Shown here piece after piece: positions 51,964-60,118 of a DNA stretch of 64,000 nt. The DNA is from Oxalicibacterium solurbis (lineage in GTDB: Bacteria; Pseudomonadota; Gammaproteobacteria; Burkholderiales; Burkholderiaceae_D), in the NCBI RefSeq assembly GCF_014635845.1, contig NZ_BMDP01000004.1, positions 236,101 to 300,100 of the forward strand, given 5' to 3'. The translations under genes and the position numbers were made by a program. Numbering within the stretch: the first letter of the stretch is position 1; each line of letters opens with the position of its first letter. The notes below the pieces were generated by a model that worked only from the letters and a program-made list of their open reading frames with translations, was not told the DNA's origin and made no database searches.

Positions 51964-53559
51964 ATGCCTCACCCGAAGCCAACCGGATGCCCACCTGACG
52001 CGGACAAGACCATGCCGAATCCACTGCTGATCGCCAAGAACAAGGAACAGGAACTCTGTCTGCTGCCGGCACTGGCGAATCGCCACGGCTGCATCACCGG
52101 CGCCACCGGCACCGGCAAGACGGTCACGCTGCAGACGCTGGCGCAGCAATTGTCGGACATCGGTGTGCCGGTCTTCATGGCCGACGTCAAGGGCGACCTG
52201 TCCGGCATCGGCAAGGCTGGCGTGGCGAACGTGCGCATCAAGGAGCGGCTGGACATGCTGGGTTTGCCGGAACCGGCATGGCATGGCGCGCCCGTCTCGT
52301 TCTGGGATGTGTTTGGCGAGCAGGGCCACCCGGTGCGCGCGACGATTTCCGATCTCGGTCCGCTGCTGCTGGCGCGCATGCTGAACCTGAACGATACGCA
52401 ACAGGGCGTGCTGCAACTGGTCTTCAAGATCGCTGACGACAACGGCCTGCTGCTGCTCGATACCAAAGACCTGCGCGTGATGCTGCAGCATGTCGGCGAC
52501 AACGCGGCGCAGTTCAAGACCGAATACGGCAATATCTCGGCCGCCAGCATCGGCGCGATACAGCGTGCGCTGATCGGCATCGACGAACAGGGCGGCGACA
52601 AGTTCTTCGGCGAACCGATGCTGAACATTGACGATCTGCTGCAGACCGATGCAAACGGGCGCGGCGTCGTCAATATCCTGACGGCTGACAAATTGATGAA
52701 CGCGCCGCGGCTGTATTCGACCTTCCTGTTGTGGATGCTGTCGGAACTGTTCGAGCATCTGCCGGAAGTCGGCGATCTTGAAAAGCCGAAGCTGGTGTTC
52801 TTCTTCGACGAGGCGCATTTACTGTTCGCCGAAGCGCCGAAGCCGCTGCTGCAGAAGATCGAACAGGTCGTACGGCTGATCCGTTCGAAGGGCGTCGGCG
52901 TTTATTTCGTCACGCAAAATCCGCTCGACATTCCGGATACGGTGCTGGGCCAGCTCGGCAATCGCGTGCAGCATGCGCTGCGCGCCTACACGCCGCGCGA
53001 CCAGAAGGCGGTGCAGGCGGCGGCAGAAACCTTTCGCCCGAATCCCAAGCTCGATACTGCGCAGGCGATCACCGATCTGGGCGTCGGCGAAGCGCTGGTT
53101 TCCTTCCTGGACGAAAAAGGCCGGCCGGCCATCGTCGAGCGCGCCTTCGTGCTGCCGCCGCTTTCGCAGATCGGCCCGCTCACCGAAGCCGAACGTGCCG
53201 AATTGAAGGCGAAATCGGCAGTAGCCGGTATCTACGACAAGGCCGTCGACCGCGAATCTGCCTACGAAAAATTGCGCGGCCGTGTTGCGGGAAAAATGGC
53301 GGACAAGGATGCTGATGCAGAGGCATCCTCGGCCAAAGGTGGCCGTTCCGCTTCGCAGGACGATGAAGCCGATGAAGGTTTCGGCGACATCCTGGGCAGC
53401 GTGTTCGGCAACGGTACGGGCAGCCGTAGCGGACGCAGCAAAAGTCGCCGCAGCGATACCGTCGTCGAATCGATGATGAAATCGGCGGCACGCACGATCG
53501 GTTCGACGGTCGGACGCGAAATCATCCGCGGTGTGCTGGGTTCCATCCTGAAGCGATAA
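51964..53559 (+). CDS. HerA-like P-loop ATPase of the DUF853/YjgR family
   Basis: 531 residues. Walker A GATGTGKT near residue 46-53, followed by [13 protein letters not shown], and Walker [14 protein letters not shown] with [11 protein letters not shown] after it. These are marks of the FtsK-HerA superfamily, DUF853 branch (E. coli YjgR), whose job is not established; helicase or translocase activity is possible. The C-terminus has a charged, Gly/Ser-rich linker ([15 protein letters not shown]) and a basic end ([16 protein letters not shown]). Start 51964 has GAGG close upstream; an ATG at 52012 is the other option. Confidence 0.9.
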   Translation: MPHPKPTGCPPDADKTMPNPLLIAKNKEQELCLLPALANRHGCITGATGTGKTVTLQTLAQQLSDIGVPVFMADVKGDLSGIGKAGVANVRIKERLDMLGLPEPAWHGAPVSFWDVFGEQGHPVRATISDLGPLLLARMLNLNDTQQGVLQLVFKIADDNGLLLLDTKDLRVMLQHVGDNAAQFKTEYGNISAASIGAIQRALIGIDEQGGDKFFGEPMLNIDDLLQTDANGRGVVNILTADKLMNAPRLYSTFLLWMLSELFEHLPEVGDLEKPKLVFFFDEAHLLFAEAPKPLLQKIEQVVRLIRSKGVGVYFVTQNPLDIPDTVLGQLGNRVQHALRAYTPRDQKAVQAAAETFRPNPKLDTAQAITDLGVGEALVSFLDEKGRPAIVERAFVLPPLSQIGPLTEAERAELKAKSAVAGIYDKAVDRESAYEKLRGRVAGKMADKDADAEASSAKGGRSASQDDEADEGFGDILGSVFGNGTGSRSGRSKSRRSDTVVESMMKSAARTIGSTVGREIIRGVLGSILKR

Positions 53560-53621
53560 GCGCCCGGTGGCGTCGATTGCGCATTACCGTGCGCGATGTT
53601 GCAGTCCGTTTCCGTCGTTTT

Positions 53622-54557
53622 CTATTGTGGCTTCGCCGGAGACGCCGGCGCAACAGACAGGTCTGCCGCGTGATCGAGAAAGTAGCGCATCAGCCAGCGG
53701 CCGGCCGGGCCGGGCGCATCGTCGGTGCGGTTGATCATGTGCAGCGAATACTGTCCGGCCGTCAGATGTTCCAGTTGCAGATGCACCAGCCGGCCTTCCG
53801 CGACGTCGGCACGCACCATTTCCTCCGGCATCGATCCCCATCCCAGTCCGTTCAGCAGCAGCATGTGCTTGGCACCGAGGTCGCCCAGGCGCCAGTCGCG
53901 CAGCGCAACCACGCCGAAATTCTGTCCGGCCGTCAGCTGGCTGCGGTCGGTCAGCACCAGCTGCGTATAGTCGCGCGCCACTTCGGTCGGAATCGTGCCT
54001 TGCATCTGGCCCAGCGGATGCGACGGAGCGGCAACCGGAATCATCGTGATGTAGCCCAGTTGCTGCGCCTGGAAGATATCGGGGAAATCCAGCATCGGGC
54101 CGGCGATGCCGATCTGGCAGACGCGTTCCGCAACCAGATGTTTGACCGCGCCCAGCGCTTCGATGCGCAGGCGCAGCCCGACCGTCGGGAATTCCTGCTG
54201 GAAGGCTTTCAGCGCTTGCACCAGCTGGCAGTTCGGAAACATCACGTCCACCACGATCGACACTTCCGCTTCCAGTCCGAGCGACATCATCTTCGCGCGG
54301 GCACGCATTGCGTCGATCTTCATGCCGACCGTGCGCGCATCGGCCAGCAGCGCCTTGCCGGCTTCGGTCAGCGTCGGCTTGCGCTTGCTGCGATCGAACA
54401 GCGCCACATTCAATTGCGCTTCGAGGTTGGCGATCGTGTAACTGATGACCGATTGCGTGCGGTGCAATTCCGCCGCTGCGCGCGAAAAACTGCCGCAATC
54501 GATGACGGCGACGAACACGCGCAACTGGTCCAGTGTCGGCAGGCCGGGATCTCTCAT
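53622..54557 (-). CDS. LysR-family transcriptional regulator
   Basis: 311 residues with an N-terminal helix-turn-helix (FVAVIDCGSFSRAAAELHRTQSVIS shortened: SFSRAAAELHRTQS) and a C-terminal effector domain. Divergent from the azoreductase gene with a shared 175-base spacer, so it probably regulates azoR in response to a quinone or other electrophile (inference). The C-terminus ends in an Ala/Pro-rich tail (SVAPASPAKPQ). Confidence 0.9.
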   Translation of the reverse strand: MRDPGLPTLDQLRVFVAVIDCGSFSRAAAELHRTQSVISYTIANLEAQLNVALFDRSKRKPTLTEAGKALLADARTVGMKIDAMRARAKMMSLGLEAEVSIVVDVMFPNCQLVQALKAFQQEFPTVGLRLRIEALGAVKHLVAERVCQIGIAGPMLDFPDIFQAQQLGYITMIPVAAPSHPLGQMQGTIPTEVARDYTQLVLTDRSQLTAGQNFGVVALRDWRLGDLGAKHMLLLNGLGWGSMPEEMVRADVAEGRLVHLQLEHLTAGQYSLHMINRTDDAPGPAGRWLMRYFLDHAADLSVAPASPAKPQ

Positions 54558-54732
54558 ATCTAAAAAATCGATACTAATTAGTTAAACAAAGTGGGTTTTG
54601 TGAATACTAAACCTGTCCTACGATGCTTGCAACGACACAGCAATGTGTTCCCAACAAGACGCCGGAAACGACAAACGTGATGGCGAACGTGAACAGAAAC
54701 CAGAAAGAAACTAGAAAGAAAGCGAGCCCATC
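54558..54732. promoter_or_regulatory. LysR / azoR divergent control region
   Basis: AT-rich spacer. A perfect 10-base palindrome ACTAATTAGT is at 54573-54582, close to the regulator start, and is a candidate binding site. The azoR ATG follows an AGAAAG-rich purine stretch (54704-54727). Confidence 0.45.
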
Positions 54733-55347
54733 ATGACCAAGATTCTTCACATCAACAGCAGCGTGCGTAACACCGATTCGATCTCGCGCAAGGTAACCGC
54801 CGATTTCGTCGCGAAATGGAAAGCCAAGGAGGCGAACGCCGTCATCGTCGAACGCGATCTGGCGATCAATCCGCCGCCGCACCTGACCGAAAAAACGCTG
54901 GGTGCCTTCTTTACCGCGCCGGAACAGCGCAGCGCCGAACAGAACGAGACCGTCAAACTGTCCGAAACGCTGGTGCAGGAACTGTTCGATGCCGACGTCA
55001 TCGTCATCGGCGCGCCGATGTACAACTTCTCGATCACATCCGGCCTGAAAGCCTGGATCGATCAGGTGGCGCGTGCCGGCGTCACGTTCAAGTACGGCGA
55101 AAGCGGCCCGGTCGGCCTGCTGAACGGCAAGAAGGTCTATATCTTCACGGCCCGCGGCGGCGTCTACAGCCAGGGACCGGCGGCGGCGATGGATTTCCAT
55201 GAAACCTATCTGCGTGCCGTGCTGGGCTTCATCGGCTTGAAGGACGTGACCTTCATCCACAGCGAAGGCCTGGCGATGGGCGCGATCGGTGTCGAAAAGG
55301 CGCTGGAACAGACCAACAAGGCCATCAACGAATTGCTGCCGGCCTGA
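54733..55347 (+). CDS. azoR: FMN-dependent NADH-azoreductase
   Basis: 204-residue flavodoxin-like quinone/azo reductase. FMN-binding motifs are ILHINSSVRNTDSISR at the N-terminus, APMYNFSITSGLKAWIDQVARAG (in part) near 95 and TARGGVYS near 139, as in E. coli AzoR. Reduces quinones and azo compounds with two electrons in the cytosol. Divergent LysR gene likely its regulator. Confidence 0.94.
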   Translation: MTKILHINSSVRNTDSISRKVTADFVAKWKAKEANAVIVERDLAINPPPHLTEKTLGAFFTAPEQRSAEQNETVKLSETLVQELFDADVIVIGAPMYNFSITSGLKAWIDQVARAGVTFKYGESGPVGLLNGKKVYIFTARGGVYSQGPAAAMDFHETYLRAVLGFIGLKDVTFIHSEGLAMGAIGVEKALEQTNKAINELLPA

Positions 55348-55449
55348 TATCCTTCGTCTTTCGCCAAAAACGCGCTGCTGCCGAAGCATGACTTTTCGGC
55401 ATCGGCGCGTGGTCCGGCGGCCCTTGATTGATGATGATATCGTTGCACC

Positions 55450-56079
55450 ATGAAACCCAGCCTTGCCTCTGCCGCCAGCGCGGATATTTCCGAATCTGAA
55501 CTCGACTATGTTGCCTCGTGCAATCTGCCGATGCCGTGGGCGACGTTCCGTCTGCACGCGTTCGTCGAGCCGGGAACGGGCAAGGAGCATGTCGCCATCA
55601 CGCTGGGCGATGTCGCCAGTGGCGAGCCGGTGCTGTCGCGTATCCATTCCGAATGTTTGACCGGCGACGCGCTGTTCAGCCTGCGCTGCGATTGCGGCCC
55701 GCAGCTGGAAGCGGCGCTGCAGATGATTGCGCAGGAAGGGCGCGGCGCCTTGTTCTACTTGCGCCAGGAAGGGCGCGGCATCGGTCTCGTCAACAAGATC
55801 CGTGCTTACCAGCTGCAGGATGCCGGCGCCGATACGGTGGAAGCCAACGAACAGTTGGGGTTCAAGGCCGACCAGCGCAACTACAAATTGTGTCTGCCGA
55901 TGCTGCAGCATCTGGGTATTTCGGCGCTGCGCCTGATGACGAACAATCCGCGCAAGATCACCGCGCTGGAACAGCTGGGACTGAAAGTCGTCGAGCGCGT
56001 GCCGCTGATCGTGACGCGCAATCCGCACAACGAACGCTACCTGACGACCAAGGCGATCAAGCTCGGTCACCTGTTCTGA
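55450..56079 (+). CDS. ribA: GTP cyclohydrolase II
   Basis: 209 residues; opens the imidazole ring of GTP in the first step of riboflavin synthesis. Zinc ligands are Cys in HSECLTGD and the pair in LRCDCGPQL; the active-site region [22 protein letters not shown] (in part) follows, and the C-terminus has TNNPRKI. Single-domain RibA, not fused to RibB. Function is secure. Confidence 0.96.
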   Translation: MKPSLASAASADISESELDYVASCNLPMPWATFRLHAFVEPGTGKEHVAITLGDVASGEPVLSRIHSECLTGDALFSLRCDCGPQLEAALQMIAQEGRGALFYLRQEGRGIGLVNKIRAYQLQDAGADTVEANEQLGFKADQRNYKLCLPMLQHLGISALRLMTNNPRKITALEQLGLKVVERVPLIVTRNPHNERYLTTKAIKLGHLF

Positions 56080-56156
56080 TGTCCCTCCATCCCACGACTT
56101 TTTAATGCCGTTTGCAGCGGCCAGCCGGGAAATCCTGCTGCCGCTACAATCGCCGC

Positions 56157-57065
56157 ATGGCCGATTCTTCCTCTTCTTCCGCACGCAGGCAGCTGCTGAT
56201 CGGCCTGGCCATTGCCATTTGCGGCGCCGTGCTGTTTTCTGCCAAGGCGATCGTCGCCAAGCTGATCTATCGCTATGACGTCGATGCCGTCACACTGATT
56301 GCCTTTCGCATGCTGTTTTCGCTGCCGTTCTTCGCGGCGATCGCACTCTGGCAGGCGCGGCAATCGCCGCCGCTGACTGCACGCGAGCGCGGGCAGATCG
56401 TGCTGCTCGGTTTGCTCGGCTATTACCTTTCCAGTTTTCTCGATTTCCTCGGCCTGCAGTACATCACGGCTGGACTGGAACGGCTGATCCTGTTCCTGAC
56501 GCCATCCTTCGTGCTGCTGATTTCGGTTTTCCTGCTGAAGAAGAAAATCAGCATGCTTGAATGGATGGCGCTCGCCATTTCGTATGCGGGAACCGTGCTG
56601 GTGTTCGTGCACGATGCGCGGCTGGGTGGCGCCAATGTGGCGCTCGGCAGTGCGTTCGTACTGGGCGCTGCGCTTTCCTATGCGTGGTATCTGCTGCTGT
56701 CGGGCGAATTGCTCAAGCGCGTCGGCACGATGCGTCTGGTCGCCTATGCGATGTGCGTATCCAGCGTGGTCTGCATCTTGCAATTTTTCCTGTTGCGCCC
56801 GGCGGCCATGCTGGTGCAGCCGATGGCGGTCTACGGGCTTTCGGCATTCAATGCCTTCTTTTGCACGGTGCTGCCGGTGTTCCTGACGATGATTGCCGTG
56901 CAGCGTATCGGCGCGCCGACCGCATCGCAGGCCGGCATGATCGGGCCGGTGTCCATCCTGTTTCTCGCCGCATGGATTCTGGGCGAGCCGATCACCGGCA
57001 TCCAGATCGCAGGCACCGTGCTGGTGTTGTGCGGCATTTATCTGCTGTCGAAGAAAAAGACCTAG
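56157..57065 (+). CDS. EamA/DMT-superfamily transporter
   Basis: 302-residue inner-membrane protein with ten predicted helices formed by two EamA repeats (first begins AICGAVLFSAKAIVAKLIY, second ALSYAWYLLLSGELLKRVG). Drug/metabolite exporter of unknown substrate. Being directly after ribA (77 bases) might hint at a flavin-related substrate, but this is weak. ATG 56157 starts just before the first helix; an upstream in-frame start at 56112 adds a basic leader. Next gene begins nine bases after the stop. Confidence 0.87.
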   Translation: MADSSSSSARRQLLIGLAIAICGAVLFSAKAIVAKLIYRYDVDAVTLIAFRMLFSLPFFAAIALWQARQSPPLTARERGQIVLLGLLGYYLSSFLDFLGLQYITAGLERLILFLTPSFVLLISVFLLKKKISMLEWMALAISYAGTVLVFVHDARLGGANVALGSAFVLGAALSYAWYLLLSGELLKRVGTMRLVAYAMCVSSVVCILQFFLLRPAAMLVQPMAVYGLSAFNAFFCTVLPVFLTMIAVQRIGAPTASQAGMIGPVSILFLAAWILGEPITGIQIAGTVLVLCGIYLLSKKKT

Positions 57066-57074
57066 GAGACGAAG

Positions 57075-57854
57075 ATGGATTTGGGCATACGCGGAAAAAC
57101 CGCATTGGTCTGCGGCGCCAGTCGTGGTCTGGGATACGGATGCGCGGAGGCGCTGGCGGCCGAAGGCGTGACGCTGACGCTGGTGGCGCGCCGCGCAGAT
57201 GTGCTGGAAGCAGCGGCCGAGCGGATTCGGAAGGCACATGGTGTCGAAGTCGTTGCGATTGCGGTCGACATCACGACGCCAGAGGGACGCGCGCAGGTGT
57301 TGTCGGCCTGTCCGCAACCGGACATTCTTGTCACCAACGCCGCCGGCCCGAAGCAGGGCGATTTCCGAGGCTGGTCGCGCGAGGACTGGATCGCCGCGCT
57401 GGATGCCAACATGCTGACACCGATCGAACTGATCAAGGCGACCGTCGACGGCATGATTGCCCGCGGCTTCGGCCGCATCGTCAACATCACGTCGAGTGCG
57501 GTGAAGGCACCGATCGACTCGCTGGGTTTGTCGAACGGCGCGCGCTCCGGCTTGACCGGCTTCGTTGCGGGTCTCGCACGCCGCACGGTGACGCATAACG
57601 TGACGATCAACAATCTTCTGCCTGGCGCTTTCGATACCGACCGGCTGGCAGCGATCTTCTCATCCGCTTCGCAGGCGACCGGTAAATCGCTGGACGAAAT
57701 CGGCGAAAAGCGGCGCAATGCGATTCCCGCCAAGCGTTTCGGCACGCCGCAGGAATTCGGTGCTGCCTGTGCTTTCCTGTGCAGCGCACATGCCGGTTAC
57801 ATTACGGGACAGAATCTGTTGATCGATGGCGGCGCCTATCCGGGCACCTTCTGA
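57075..57854 (+). CDS. SDR-family protein lacking the YxxxK catalytic pair
   Basis: 259 residues with the SDR fold: cofactor loop CGASRGLG (usual T replaced by C), NAAGPKQG, and C-terminal GQNLLIDGGAYPGTF. At the active site the sequence reads SSAVKAPIDSLGLSNGAR: Ser is kept, but the Tyr and Lys of YxxxK are Ser and Arg. Such LSNxxR members exist in proteobacteria, so this is a subfamily trait and not a mutation. Substrate and even activity are uncertain. Probable operon with the EamA transporter and the quinone oxidoreductase that follows 46 bases later. Confidence 0.85.
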   Translation: MDLGIRGKTALVCGASRGLGYGCAEALAAEGVTLTLVARRADVLEAAAERIRKAHGVEVVAIAVDITTPEGRAQVLSACPQPDILVTNAAGPKQGDFRGWSREDWIAALDANMLTPIELIKATVDGMIARGFGRIVNITSSAVKAPIDSLGLSNGARSGLTGFVAGLARRTVTHNVTINNLLPGAFDTDRLAAIFSSASQATGKSLDEIGEKRRNAIPAKRFGTPQEFGAACAFLCSAHAGYITGQNLLIDGGAYPGTF

Positions 57855-57900
57855 TCAGGCAGGGTATGAAACGACGCGATTTTCCGAAAGCGAGATCTTC

Positions 57901-58875
57901 ATGACGAAAGCGATCAGGATAGAAAAGAATGGCGGTCCCGAAGTAATGGAATACGTCGATGTCGACGTGCCGCCGCCCGGCCCGGGCGAGGTGTCGGTGC
58001 GCCAGGCCGCCTGCGGGTTGAATTACATCGACGTCTATTTCCGCAGCGGCCTGTACAAGCAGCCGCTGCCAGGCGGCATCGGCATGGAAGGTGCGGGTGT
58101 GGTCGATGCGGTTGGGTCTGGCGTCACGCACGTCCGTCCTGGCGATCGCGTCGCCTATGCTGGCCATCCGCCGGGCGCCTATGCGCAGTGGCGCACGGTG
58201 CCGGCCGATATTCTCGTCAAGCTGCCGAAATCCATCGATTTCGATGTGGCGGCGGGCATGATGCTGCAGGGCATGACGGTGCAATATCTTTTTCGCCGTA
58301 CCTTCCGCCTGCAGGGCGGCGAAACGATTCTGTTTCACGCAGCGGCCGGCGGCGTCGGCCTGATCGCCTGCCAGTGGGCGCGTGCACTGGGCGTGACGAT
58401 GATCGGCACCGTGAGTTCGGACGAAAAAGCCGAATTGGCAAAGCAGCACGGTTGCAAGCACGTGATCAACTACCGCAAGGAAAACTTCGTCGAACGCGTG
58501 AAGGAAATCACGAACGGCGAAGGTGTGCCGGTGGTCTACGATTCGGTCGGCAAGGATACGTTCACCGATTCGCTCGACTGCCTGTCGCCGCTGGGCATGA
58601 TGGTCAGCTACGGTAGCGCATCCGGCCCGGTGCCGCCGTTCAGCCTGAACGAACTGGCATCGCGTGGTTCGCTGTTCATCACGAGGCCGTCGCTGTTCAG
58701 CTATACCGCCAAGCGCAACGATCTGGAAATGATGGCGGCCGAACTGTTCGGCATGGTGGAAGGCGGCAAGATCGACATCGAGGTCAATCAGCGCTATGCA
58801 TTGCAGGATGCGGCGCAGGCGCATCGCGATCTGGAAGCGCGCAAGACCACCGGTTCGACCATCTTGATTCCCTGA
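57901..58875 (+). CDS. NADPH:quinone oxidoreductase (zeta-crystallin-like MDR)
   Basis: 324 residues of the medium-chain dehydrogenase superfamily without the catalytic zinc. The substrate-site segment ACGLNYIDVYFRSGLYKQPLP (in part) and NADPH loop HAAAGGVGLIACQWA are typical of QorA. Reduces quinones by one electron with NADPH. ATG 57901 is the family start (MTKAIRI) rather than upstream in-frame 57826, which overlaps the SDR gene. A small membrane-protein gene follows after ten bases. Confidence 0.92.
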   Translation: MTKAIRIEKNGGPEVMEYVDVDVPPPGPGEVSVRQAACGLNYIDVYFRSGLYKQPLPGGIGMEGAGVVDAVGSGVTHVRPGDRVAYAGHPPGAYAQWRTVPADILVKLPKSIDFDVAAGMMLQGMTVQYLFRRTFRLQGGETILFHAAAGGVGLIACQWARALGVTMIGTVSSDEKAELAKQHGCKHVINYRKENFVERVKEITNGEGVPVVYDSVGKDTFTDSLDCLSPLGMMVSYGSASGPVPPFSLNELASRGSLFITRPSLFSYTAKRNDLEMMAAELFGMVEGGKIDIEVNQRYALQDAAQAHRDLEARKTTGSTILIP

Positions 58876-58885
58876 GGAGCGCGTA

Positions 58886-59053
58886 ATGCAGGAAGCCGAT
58901 GACAAAACGCAAGCCAATCCGATGCAGCATCCGGAAGAGCAGCCGTCCGGTGCCGATGGTTCGCCCAAGTTCGGCAGATTATTGCTGTTGCTGGCATTTG
59001 CCGTGCTGATGGTGGTGGCACTGACTTTCGGTTCGCTGGCCTACTACACCTGA
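58886..59053 (+). CDS. Small single-pass membrane protein (55 aa)
   Basis: A 55-residue frame with a strong ribosome binding site (GAGGAGC, seven bases before ATG). It has a polar acidic N-terminus (MQEADDKTQANPMQHPEEQ), then one transmembrane helix (RLLLLLAFAVLMVVALTFGS in part) ending in LAYYT. It lies ten bases after the quinone oxidoreductase and just before the terminator, so it belongs to that operon. Unknown function. Confidence 0.75.
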   Translation: MQEADDKTQANPMQHPEEQPSGADGSPKFGRLLLLLAFAVLMVVALTFGSLAYYT

Positions 59054-59088
59054 TACATCCGGTACGTTCGGTCCATCCGGCCGAAATG

Positions 59089-59125
59089 AAAAACGGCAGC
59101 TTGCAAATGCAGGCTGCCGTTTTTT
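59089..59125 (+). terminator. Intrinsic terminator
   Basis: Stem AAAACGGCAGC / GCTGCCGTTTT with a 12-base apical loop and a T run (59120-59125). Ends the plus-strand operon; the A run on the left also lets it serve the convergent lipoprotein gene. Confidence 0.88.
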
Positions 59126-59144
59126 ATATGGGCTGCTTGGAGAA

Positions 59145-59837
59145 TCAGTTGCTGGATCCCGTGGGTGCCGGTTCCGTTTGCAGCTTGTCGTTCGCTGCCG
59201 GTTTATCCGTGATTTCCAGCTTTACGCGGTGCGGCACGCCGCTACGGCCGGGGAAATCCGCAAAGGCGCTCTTGACCATGTAGGGCATCGCAAATGCCAG
59301 CGAACCGTTGCCGCCGTCGCTATCCACCGTCACGTCGTACAGTTTCTTGCTGTCCCGGACTCGCGTGATCAGTACATTCAGCTGGCGACTGAAGACCTGG
59401 TATTGCACCTCGCGGTATTGGGTAACAGGCGGGCCGTACCAGAACGGGTCGTAATAGTAGGGGCCGTAGTAGCCGCGCCATGCCGGGCCGTAGAACGGAT
59501 AGCCGTAGCCGTACGGCCAGTACGGATCGACCACCGGTTCCACGACGCGGACGTCGCGTCCGTCGATGCTGTAACGCATCGATACCTTGAGAATTGCGCT
59601 ACGCGGATTCTGCGCTTCGACGAATCCCAGCCGGGTCAGTTCGGCGCGCACCAGGTTTTCGTAGCTTTGGTATTCCAGATTGTTCTGCTGTTCGGGCGTG
59701 CGGTCGAAGATGTACACCTTGTTCGGCATTTCGGCTGGCCAGTCGTGAAAAGCCACCACGTCGCTACGCACGAACGACGCGCAGCCGCTCAACAGCAGGC
59801 TCGACAACATCATTGCCATCCATAACCAGCGTCGCAT
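59145..59837 (-). CDS. DUF4136-type lipoprotein
   Basis: 230-residue predicted outer-membrane or periplasmic lipoprotein. The signal peptide ends in the lipobox LLSGC (Cys ~18). The body matches DUF4136 (YIFDRTPEQQNNLEYQSYENLVRAEL in part, GFVEAQNPRSAILKVSMRYSIDG in part). A central segment of about 30 residues is almost only Tyr, Gly, Pro and Trp (YGYGYPFYGPAWRGYYG), common in this family. Start at 59837 is set by AAGGAG six bases upstream; the ATG at 59843 is too close to it. Function unknown. Confidence 0.85.
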   Translation of the reverse strand: MRRWLWMAMMLSSLLLSGCASFVRSDVVAFHDWPAEMPNKVYIFDRTPEQQNNLEYQSYENLVRAELTRLGFVEAQNPRSAILKVSMRYSIDGRDVRVVEPVVDPYWPYGYGYPFYGPAWRGYYGPYYYDPFWYGPPVTQYREVQYQVFSRQLNVLITRVRDSKKLYDVTVDSDGGNGSLAFAMPYMVKSAFADFPGRSGVPHRVKLEITDKPAANDKLQTEPAPTGSSN

Positions 59838-60118
59838 TTCCATCTCCTTGTGCAATACGACTAGCATAGCGGTATTGCAAAAATCTGCCGTTACATTTTG
59901 TAACCCACAGGAAAGTTCCGTTCGCGGCCGAACCGATCGCACCGAACTGATTGCGAATCGATGGTGAACTGGCTGCGAACTGACTGATATCGCGGCAGTC
60001 CTAATGCAGACTGCCGCCCTGCGGCTGCCGCTATTTTCGTCAGACCAGCCGATTCCGTTTTCAATCCCGGCGTTTGGGTAAAATGCCATTTTGCTCACGC
60101 CATTGCGAGACCGTTCCC
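59838..60118. promoter_or_regulatory. Divergent spacer lipoprotein / pepN
   Basis: 281 bases. It contains a perfect inverted repeat GTTACA-TTT-TGTAAC (59890-59904), likely an operator close to the lipoprotein gene, and a hairpin GCGGCAGTC / GACTGCCGC (59992-60017) upstream of pepN. No clear -35/-10 assigned. Confidence 0.45.

Noticed and set aside
55379..55401. TGCCGAA / TTCGGCA hairpin after azoR as a terminator
   Set aside because: Only seven base pairs and no T run follow; too weak to call.
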